From the NCBI GenBank assembly GCA_023150495.1, contig JAKLKT010000239.1, positions 1 through 5,562 of the forward strand: a stretch of 5,562 bases of DNA. The letters are read 5' to 3'. The position numbers and the translations under genes are program-made. The notes under the pieces were generated by a model, which saw nothing but the letters and a program-made list of their open reading frames with translations, was not told the origin of the DNA and did not search any database. Positions 1-5,173 of this stretch are shown piece by piece (positions within the stretch are counted from its first letter, which is position 1; each line of letters starts with the position of its first letter). The stretch is from Planctomycetota bacterium (GTDB lineage Bacteria > Planctomycetota > PLA2).

Positions 1-1
1 G

Positions 2-1585
2 CCGCCGGAGGCGAGCCTCGCGCTCGGGCGGCTCGTGCTCGCGATCGTGGACGCGCAGCGGTGGGCGGCTTTGGCGTTCCGGCGCGTGGATGGGGACGCG
101 CTGGCGGCCGCGCGCAGCCGGCTCGACGCGGGCGCGGAGAGCGTCGATGCGCTCGAGTACCCGGCGGCGTTCGACGACGTGGCGCTGTCGTGGGACGAGG
201 CGTCGCTCTGGTACGCGGCGGGGAAGTGCCTCCAGGCGCTCGACGACGCGCGGCGCGCGCTCGGGCCCGCGGACGCGTCCTTCGACTGGGAGACGCCTTG
301 GGGCTGGATCCGCGTGCGCGGGAAGGGCGACGACGAGATCGACGCGAGCGACTCGCTGCTCGTCGTGGACCTCGGCGGGAACGATACGTGGAGGGGGGGT
401 GCGGGGGGGAACGGCGCGGGGCGGCTCTTGTCGTTGTCTCTGGATCTCGGCGGGAACGACACGTACCGGGCGGACCGGGCGGCGCAGGGCGCGGGGGTCT
501 GCGGGATCGGGATCCTGATGGACGCCGCGGGCTCGGACCGGTACGAGGCGGAGCAGTACGCGCAGGGCGTGGGGCAGTTCGGCTTCGGCGCGCTCGTGGA
601 TCTTGCGGGCGAGGACGCGTATGTCGCGCGCTGGTCCGCGCAGGGGTGCGGGTACTTCGGCGTGGGCCTCCTGCTCGACGCGGCGGGGAAGGACGACTAC
701 CGGCTCCATGCCGACGGGCAGGGGTTCGGGGGGGTCGGAGGCGTGGGGGTGCTCGCGGACCGCGCCGGCGACGACTCCTACTTCGCCGAGCCCGATGGCC
801 CGAAGTCGGGGCGGCCGAGCTACCACTCGGACGGGAAGATCGCGGTCTCCAACGCGCAGGGGTGCGCGATGGGGCGGCGCGGCGACGGCGCGGACGGGCA
901 CAACTGGGCGGGCGGGCTCGGGGCGCTCTTCGACGCGGAGGGGAACGACCGGTACGTGTCGGGCAACTGGTCGATGGGGACCGGCTACTGGTTCGGGACG
1001 GGGCTCCTGTGGGACGGCGCCGGGAACGACTCGTACGACGGCCACGTGTGGTCGCAGGCGACGGGCGCCCACTTCTGCATCGGCGCGCTCGTGGACGAGG
1101 GGGGCGACGACCGGCACGTGGGGCGGCGGACGAGCATCGCGTTCGGCCACGACTTCGCGATCACGCCGCTCGTGGATCTCGGCGGGAACGACACGTACGA
1201 GATGGTCGCGAGCGACGCGTACGAGAACACCGCGGGCGAGGGGATCGCGTACTCGATCAACCGGTCGTTCGCGTTCCTGATCGACGTGGGCGGCAACGAC
1301 ACGTACCGCGCGCCGAAGGGCCCGCCGGGGACGGCGCGCTTCGACCCGCGGTTTACGGATCGCGAGGCGATCGCGAGCTACTGGGTGGAGGCGTCGTCGG
1401 TGGCGCTCTTCCTCGACATCGGCGGCAAGGACGACTACGGCGACGCGGCCCAAGCGCGCGACGGCGCGACCTGGGGCGACCGCGAGGGCAGCGAGAACTG
1501 GGCCGCGCGCAACGTGGGCGTGGGAGCGGATGTCGCCTCGGGGACGGTCGACTGGACCGCGCTGCCGATGCGCGCGCGGAAGTAG
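2..1585 (+). CDS. Uncharacterised DxxGxDxY-repeat protein, 5' partial
   Basis: I do not recognise a named family or function. The frame is open from base 2 to the TAG at 1583-1585. The first possible start in the window is GTG at 35, but the reading frame continues upstream with no stop, and no signal peptide follows 35, so the true start probably lies outside. Numbering from that GTG, residues 1-100 look mostly helical and Ala-rich. Residues 108-468 carry twelve copies of D-x-x-G-x-D-x-(Y/W/H), with the first Asp at 112, 137, 163, 189, 215, 242, 300, 327, 354, 381, 417 and 461. Between motifs, segments such as AQGxGxxGxGxL recur. The regular period of about 26 residues and the Gly/Asp content suggest a beta-solenoid, perhaps metal-binding, resembling but not matching RTX nonapeptides (GGxGxDxUx). 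Similar uncharacterised proteins occur, from memory, in Planctomycetota and Acidobacteriota. The gene lies 185 bases upstream of the PA-like gene on the same strand; a functional link is not shown. Confidence 0.85.
   Translation, partial: PPEASLALGRLVLAIVDAQRWAALAFRRVDGDALAAARSRLDAGAESVDALEYPAAFDDVALSWDEASLWYAAGKCLQALDDARRALGPADASFDWETPWGWIRVRGKGDDEIDASDSLLVVDLGGNDTWRGGAGGNGAGRLLSLSLDLGGNDTYRADRAAQGAGVCGIGILMDAAGSDRYEAEQYAQGVGQFGFGALVDLAGEDAYVARWSAQGCGYFGVGLLLDAAGKDDYRLHADGQGFGGVGGVGVLADRAGDDSYFAEPDGPKSGRPSYHSDGKIAVSNAQGCAMGRRGDGADGHNWAGGLGALFDAEGNDRYVSGNWSMGTGYWFGTGLLWDGAGNDSYDGHVWSQATGAHFCIGALVDEGGDDRHVGRRTSIAFGHDFAITPLVDLGGNDTYEMVASDAYENTAGEGIAYSINRSFAFLIDVGGNDTYRAPKGPPGTARFDPRFTDREAIASYWVEASSVALFLDIGGKDDYGDAAQARDGATWGDREGSENWAARNVGVGADVASGTVDWTALPMRARK
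356..1438 (+). repeat. Coding array of twelve ~26-residue repeats
   Basis: These are protein-level repeats inside the first CDS. The unit is (V/L)-x-D-x-G-G-x-D-x-Y, then a 15-18 residue spacer often containing (A/G)QGxGxxGxG. Successive motif spacings are 25, 26, 26, 26, 27, 58, 27, 27, 27, 36 and 44 residues, so the array is regular (about 78 bases) except for one long insertion (about residues 251-290) and two longer spacers near the C-terminus. At DNA level most copies have diverged, but bases 441-466 and 1173-1198 are identical over 26 bases, both encoding DLGGNDTY. This may reflect recent intragenic duplication or conversion, or strong codon bias on an identical peptide. Confidence 0.85.
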
Positions 1586-1621
1586 CGCCCGGTCCCCCGG
1601 AGCCCCCCCGGATCGCCCCGC

Positions 1622-1658
1622 CGGAGGCGGCGCTGCGGCACGCATGCCGCACCCTCCG
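1622..1658 (+). terminator. Imperfect hairpin after first CDS, possible terminator
   Basis: Bases 1634-1640 (tgcggca) pair perfectly with 1645-1651 (tgccgca) across a 4-base loop. An outer arm, cggagg at 1622-1627, pairs with cctccg at 1653-1658, leaving an asymmetric internal loop at 1628-1633. It starts 37 bases after the stop codon of the first gene. No T-run follows (tccccaagtccttta), so intrinsic termination is uncertain; it may be only a 3'-end stabilising hairpin or chance in GC-rich DNA. Confidence 0.35.
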
Positions 1659-1758
1659 TCCCCAAGTCCTTTACCCTCAGCATGTTACGAGGCTCGCGAC
1701 CGGAAAAGATACCGTGCCCCGGGGGTTTCGGGGGCGGAATGCGCACTTACCTCCAGAC

Positions 1759-1766
1759 AAAGGAGG
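1759..1766 (+). promoter_or_regulatory. Perfect Shine-Dalgarno AAAGGAGG
   Basis: AAAGGAGG sits four bases before the ATG at 1771 and is an unusually complete match to the 16S rRNA anti-Shine-Dalgarno. It fixes the start of the PA-like gene at 1771, although the same frame is open far upstream. It also implies efficient translation initiation independent of the upstream gene. Confidence 0.85.
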
Positions 1767-1770
1767 CGTC

Positions 1771-1833
1771 ATGTGCCAGAGATTCCGGTTCGGGCGAGGC
1801 CTGTTGGCTCTCGCGCTCTTCTTCGCGGCCTGC
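1771..1833 (+). other. Lipoprotein signal peptide of the PA-like protein
   Basis: Residues 1-21 show a basic start (R4, R6, R9), a hydrophobic core LLALALFFAA, and Cys21. The residues before the cysteine are F-A-A-C: Ala at -1 and -2 fit a lipobox, while Phe at -3 is less usual than Leu. The following N-D-G-R-T-S stretch and the Pro-rich linker (32-39) look like a lipoprotein tether. There is no Asp at +2, so the E. coli inner-membrane retention signal is absent. PA and clostridial B components are secreted as soluble proteins, so a lipid anchor would be a departure from the family norm. Confidence 0.7.
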
Positions 1834-4503
1834 AACGACGGGAGGACGAGCGCTGCGCCGCAGATTCCCCCGCCGGCGCCCGGCCCCTACGCGAGCCTCG
1901 GCGAGCTCGAGGACCACGTGGATGCGGCAAAGGCGTCCGCAGATCCGGCGGAGCGCGCCGACTCGGACGGCGACTCGCTGCCCGACCCCGTCGAGGCGCG
2001 GCTCGGGAGCGACCCTCTCGATCGCGACACCGACCGCGACGGCCTCTCGGACAACTTCGAGCTCTTCGGGACCGACTTCGACCGGAGTGATCCGCTTCCG
2101 GATGGTGACGGCGACGGCATCCTCGCCCCGCTGGACAGCGACGACGACGCCGACCGCGTCAACGACGGCGAGGTCGTGGACACCGACGGCGACGGCATCG
2201 CGAACTACCTCGAGTACTACGGGTACACGCACGACTTCCTGACCGGAGAGTTCATGATCTGGAACGGCGACCCCGCGGTTCCGCACTACTTCACCGACCC
2301 GCTCCAGTCCTCGACCGACCAGGACGCCTACTCCGACGCCACCGAGGCCTCGGGCACGCTCCTGGACCCGTCGATCGAGGATCCGGGCGCCGACCCGCTC
2401 GTGCCGGCATACCCCAACATCGTGGTCGAGCTCACGGGATACACCGTCACGCTCAACGAGGAGATCGAGATCACGCAGGGGACGTCCCTTGAGAAGGGCC
2501 GCTCGTGGACGCGGGAGACCGCGCAGTCCTACTCCGAGACCAACGAGGCGGGCTGGCAGGTCGGGGGCGAGACGTCGTTCGGCAAGGAGAGCGGGGTGAA
2601 GATCTCCGCGAACTATGGCGAGAAGTGGTCCGGCACCAACTCGACGAGCTCGTCGGTCGCCGTCGGCGAGTCGGTCACCACGGCGGAGAACTGGTCGATG
2701 GCGCGGAGCATCAACCCGACGGACGCCGCGCGGATCAAGCTCTTCCTCAAGGTGCACAACAGGGGCACCGCGCCGCTGTCGAACCTCTCCCCGACGCTCA
2801 CGCTGAAAATCGGGGGCCTGAACGTCGCGACGTTCGAGCCGGGCAGCTCGCAGGTCCACATGCTGGTCCCCGGCGGCGCGTACCCGTCCGAGGTCGGCGT
2901 CTACTGGACCGTCTCGACGGTGTCGGACGGCTCGCCGCTGAGCCTCACGATGACGGAGCTGCGCGCGCTCGAACGCGGCGCGCCGGTGAGCATCACGGTG
3001 ACCCAGATCCGGGGCGACGTGATGCGGCTCTCGCCCGAGGCCACGTGGGAGCGGATCGGCGACGTCAACGAGTTCGTGGCGCGCTGCGACGCGGTGTGCG
3101 CCAACGTCCGGATCGACCTCGGCGACGGGCAGCTCATCCACCACCTCGTGTACGCCGACGATTCGCCGTCGGCCCCGCGGATGACGGTGGGCGACGCGCT
3201 CGAGCGGATCGGCGTGGACCGCGACGGGCTCATCCACTTCGCCGACAAGAACGGCATGCTCCGCACGCGCTCCCTCTCCGAGTTCAACTTCGCCTTCGAC
3301 GACGACACGCTGCGCGCCAACGGCTGGACGCTCGCGGGCGACGGCGCGGCCGCGACATCCCCGCCGGCCGGGTTCGTGCTCGAGGAGACGCGCCTCCTGC
3401 CCGGCTCCTCCCTGCTCGTCCGCGCACCGCGCGGCCCGCAGGTGGCGCCTGGCCCGGCCATCCACTTCGCCTACCTCGATTCGCTCTCCGGCGAGGTGAA
3501 GGTCTCCACGGCGGACTACCAGGGCATCTTCCTCGTCGAGGTGGTGAACGGGGACGGCGATGCCGTTCTGCCCCTCACGGAGGACATTCCCGGCGCCGGG
3601 TTCTACTCGGGAGTCGTTCCCGAGAACACGGGCGGGCTGCTCAAGGTGGTCGTCGAGAACCTCGCCGGCTCGAGCTCGGAAGCCGACCTCGGGCGGCTCT
3701 TCGTCGAGGCGGGCCCCCAGCCCCCGGTGGTCAACCAGGTGACCCTGGACGTGCCCAACCACCACCTCTACACGAACATCTCGAGCGGGAATCCGGGCGA
3801 CCCCGTTTCCGACATCCTGTGGGTCCGTGCGTATCACCCGGCGCTGCCGGACGGGTTCCTGGCGATGGAGAGGACCATCTTCTTCTTCGAGGACCCGGAC
3901 GGCTACGAGGTCGACCTCCCCTCCAACTTCACGGGTAAGGACGTGGACATCGTCGCGTTCGTGACCGACGGCGTCTACGTCAAGCGGAGGGTCCTGTCTT
4001 CCGAGGTCGTCGAGGCGCACCGCGTCGGGTCGGTCACGCTGGACGCGGACACGGAATGGCCGTTCCCGCAGATCAACAAGGACAAAGCCTACGCCTATCT
4101 TGCGACGCTGGACCTCGATGCCGGGTCCAAACGGCGCGTCGGGCCGTATTACGCCCCGGTGGCCTGGCAGGATCCCCCCGTGGACCTGTTCCTGTTTGTC
4201 GAGGGAAACACCAAGGACTCCGCTGCGTACCTGCACTTCAACGCCAGGCACACGAAGCTCGGCAAGGTCGACTTCGACGCGCTGACCAAGGCCGACCTCG
4301 TGAACGCGCAGCCCTCTTCGACCGCGGGTCTCACGGTGAAGGGGTCCGGTTCGACTGGGATCCAGGTCGGCGACGTGCTGGCCCTCATCACGAGCGCAGG
4401 TCGCTACGCGAAGCTCGAGGTCACCGACATCAAGGAGGGTGGCGACTTCTGGGAGACGTACAAGTCCTACGACGTGACCGTCCGGTACGTCGTCTTCAAG
4501 TAG
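1771..4503 (+). CDS. Protective-antigen/binary toxin B-like pore-forming lipoprotein
   Basis: This is a 910-residue protein related to anthrax protective antigen (PA) and clostridial binary toxin B, the oligomeric pores that move enzyme subunits across membranes. The ATG at 1771 is chosen for its perfect Shine-Dalgarno and the signal peptide. Order of parts: lipoprotein signal (Cys21); linker to about 62; TSP3-like Asp motifs 64-134; PA calcium-binding domain about 137-214; pore-forming domain II about 215-406 with an amphipathic hairpin at 262-286; domain III about 407-515; then about 395 residues without recognisable homology, probably beta-rich Ig-like modules. Anchors to PA (mature numbering, aligned from memory) include D137/D139/D141/I143/E148 with D177/D179/D181/I183/E188, D189 with D235, W308 with W346, and N330-x-GTAP with N368-x-GTAP. 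PA14, a furin site, PA domain IV and the phi-clamp Phe are not seen. No ADP-ribosyltransferase or other cargo gene is in the window. Role as toxin, predation factor or own-surface pore is unknown. Confidence 0.9.
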   Translation: MCQRFRFGRGLLALALFFAACNDGRTSAAPQIPPPAPGPYASLGELEDHVDAAKASADPAERADSDGDSLPDPVEARLGSDPLDRDTDRDGLSDNFELFGTDFDRSDPLPDGDGDGILAPLDSDDDADRVNDGEVVDTDGDGIANYLEYYGYTHDFLTGEFMIWNGDPAVPHYFTDPLQSSTDQDAYSDATEASGTLLDPSIEDPGADPLVPAYPNIVVELTGYTVTLNEEIEITQGTSLEKGRSWTRETAQSYSETNEAGWQVGGETSFGKESGVKISANYGEKWSGTNSTSSSVAVGESVTTAENWSMARSINPTDAARIKLFLKVHNRGTAPLSNLSPTLTLKIGGLNVATFEPGSSQVHMLVPGGAYPSEVGVYWTVSTVSDGSPLSLTMTELRALERGAPVSITVTQIRGDVMRLSPEATWERIGDVNEFVARCDAVCANVRIDLGDGQLIHHLVYADDSPSAPRMTVGDALERIGVDRDGLIHFADKNGMLRTRSLSEFNFAFDDDTLRANGWTLAGDGAAATSPPAGFVLEETRLLPGSSLLVRAPRGPQVAPGPAIHFAYLDSLSGEVKVSTADYQGIFLVEVVNGDGDAVLPLTEDIPGAGFYSGVVPENTGGLLKVVVENLAGSSSEADLGRLFVEAGPQPPVVNQVTLDVPNHHLYTNISSGNPGDPVSDILWVRAYHPALPDGFLAMERTIFFFEDPDGYEVDLPSNFTGKDVDIVAFVTDGVYVKRRVLSSEVVEAHRVGSVTLDADTEWPFPQINKDKAYAYLATLDLDAGSKRRVGPYYAPVAWQDPPVDLFLFVEGNTKDSAAYLHFNARHTKLGKVDFDALTKADLVNAQPSSTAGLTVKGSGSTGIQVGDVLALITSAGRYAKLEVTDIKEGGDFWETYKSYDVTVRYVVFK
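1960..2205 (+). repeat. TSP3-like calcium-binding Asp motifs
   Basis: Within the PA-like protein, D-x-D-x-D loops recur at residues 64 (DSDGDSLPD), 86 (DTDRDGLSD), 111 (DGDGDGI) and 137 (DTDGDGI), with a further Asp cluster at 122-128 (DSDDDAD). Two are followed by SDP or TDF turns. This matches bacterial thrombospondin type 3-like repeats. The last copy is also the first calcium site of the PA-family domain, so the array appears to be a natural extension of that site toward the N-terminus. It replaces the PA14 domain found there in PA. Confidence 0.8.
2179..3315 (+). other. PA-family core: calcium-binding domain, domain II pore, domain III
   Basis: Residues 137-515 align with PA about 177-548. 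The calcium loop is DTDGDGI-ANYLE followed within three residues by GYT. The second calcium segment, residues 173-189, aligns with PA 219-235 without gaps and ends in YSD. Then come PAYP (PA: AAYP), the stem hairpin, W308, N-P-T-D-A-A-R (PA: N-T-A-D-T-A-R), N-R-GTAP (PA: N-T-GTAP), L-V-P-G-G-A-Y-P-S (PA: L-A-P-N-N-Y-Y-P-S), L-T-M and L-E-R. Domain III contains R-G-D-V, M-T-V-G-D-A-L (PA: M-T-L-K-E-A-L) and F-N-F-A-F-D (PA: F-D-F-N-F-D). PA residues contacting LF/EF (R178, K197, R200) correspond to T138, L157 and E160, so the anthrax cargo interface is not conserved. Confidence 0.88.
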
Positions 4504-4515
4504 TCTCTGGCATCG

Positions 4516-4559
4516 GCGGCCGTCCCGGCTCGTTGGCGGGGCGGCCGCTCTCTTTCATT
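4516..4559 (+). terminator. Rho-independent terminator of PA-like gene
   Basis: A 12-bp stem (4516-4527 with 4537-4548, one G-T wobble) closes a 9-base loop and is followed by the T-rich tract tctctttcatt (4549-4559). It begins 13 bases after the TAG at 4501-4503. Stem, loop and T-tract fit a classic intrinsic terminator for + strand transcription. Confidence 0.85.
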
Positions 4560-4560
4560 C

Positions 4561-4600
4561 GGGGGGGTGCGGGGGACCGGCCCCTCCCCCGCGCCCCCTC
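4561..4600 (-). terminator. GC hairpin after sigma gene, possible terminator
   Basis: Bases 4563-4575 pair with 4586-4598 (13 positions, one T-G wobble), extendable by two more, around the 10-base loop accggcccct. It starts just past the sigma factor stop codon (TGA, 4606-4604) on the - strand. The - strand sequence after it (gaatgaaagaga) is A/G-rich rather than T-rich, so it does not make a standard intrinsic terminator. It may act with the adjacent 4516-4548 hairpin to separate the convergent units. Confidence 0.45.
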
Positions 4601-4603
4601 CCT

Positions 4604-5173
4604 TCACCTTCCCGCGAGCCGGCGGCGGAGCCAGGCGCGGGCCATCGCCCAGTCGTCCTCCACCGTGGTCTCGGAGACGCCCAATGCCTCCGCCGCCTCC
4701 TTCGCCGTGAGGCCCGCGAAGAAGCGCAGCTCGACCACGCGCGCCTTGCGCTCGTCGAGCGCCCCGAGCGCCGTGATCGCGTCGTCGAGGTCCAGGAGGT
4801 CGAGCGCAGGCTGCCCGAACGTCGCCGCGGTGTCCGAGAGCGTGACGCGCGCCCGGTCCGCCCCGCGCTTCTGCGCGCCGTGGCGCCGCGCGTGGTCGAC
4901 GAGGATCTGCCGCATCGCGCGCGCCGCGATCGCGAGGAACTGCGCGCGGCCGCGCCACTTCACCTTCGTCTGGTCCACGAGCCGGAGATAGACCTCGTTC
5001 GCCAGCGCCGTCGGCTGGAGCGTGTGCCCCTCGCGCTCCCCCCGCATGTGCGCGCCCGCGAGGCGCCGCAGCTCGTCGTAGACATCCGGAACGAGCGCGT
5101 CGAGCCCGGTTCGTTCCCCGGCCTCCGCGGCCTCGAGGATGCGCGTGATCGCGGTCCGGCGTTCGTCCGTCAC
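4604..5173 (-). CDS. ECF-type RNA polymerase sigma-70 factor
   Basis: A complete 189-residue sigma factor that directs core RNA polymerase to a specific promoter set in the cytoplasm. Region 2 spans about residues 25-98 (YDELRRLA; LANEVYLRL; QFLAIAARAMRQILVDHARR). Region 4 spans about 130-187 with the helix-turn-helix at GLTAKEAAEALGVSETTVE (154-172). Wording and length match the ECF-like group (Sigma70_ECF / Sig-70_X6 type) abundant in Planctomycetota and Acidobacteriota, often next to WD40 or Ser/Thr kinase genes. The GTG start at 5173-5171 is supported by its GTGA overlap with the stop codon of the upstream WD40 gene, which implies translational coupling. Oddity: after TTVE the sequence is DDW, where relatives usually have RDW, which puts an extra acidic residue next to the DNA-reading helix. 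No anti-sigma gene is seen. Target promoters are unknown. Confidence 0.92.
   Translation of the reverse strand: MTDERRTAITRILEAAEAGERTGLDALVPDVYDELRRLAGAHMRGEREGHTLQPTALANEVYLRLVDQTKVKWRGRAQFLAIAARAMRQILVDHARRHGAQKRGADRARVTLSDTAATFGQPALDLLDLDDAITALGALDERKARVVELRFFAGLTAKEAAEALGVSETTVEDDWAMARAWLRRRLAGR

Noticed and set aside
356..1438. RTX-type hemolysin repeats in the first gene
   Set aside because: The motif is D-x-x-G-x-D-x-Y with a period of about 26 residues, not the GGxGxDxUx nonapeptide in tandem.
1683..1711. Possible promoter (tgttac, 17-base spacer, aagata) ahead of the PA-like gene
   Set aside because: Matches to -35 and -10 consensus are poor. The region is slightly less GC-rich than its surroundings, which makes a promoter here plausible, but no element can be named with confidence.
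61..1770. In-frame extension of the PA-like gene upstream to an ATG at 61
   Set aside because: It overlaps the repeat-protein gene in another frame, its translation is Arg/Gly-rich low complexity, and the ATG at 1771 has a perfect Shine-Dalgarno followed by a signal peptide.
1747..4251. 834-codon open frame on the - strand opposite the PA-like gene
   Set aside because: It is antisense to a gene with clear protein homology. Long stop-free antisense frames are expected at this GC content, and the translation is Arg/Val/Gly-rich with no recognisable motif.
4467..4958. 163-codon - strand frame overlapping the sigma gene
   Set aside because: Its frame is offset from the well-supported sigma factor and its translation is Arg/Gly/Ala-rich without motifs.
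4056..4991. 311-codon + strand frame spanning the convergent intergenic region and the sigma gene
   Set aside because: It runs through a strong terminator and is antisense to the sigma factor; composition and lack of motifs mark it as a shadow frame.
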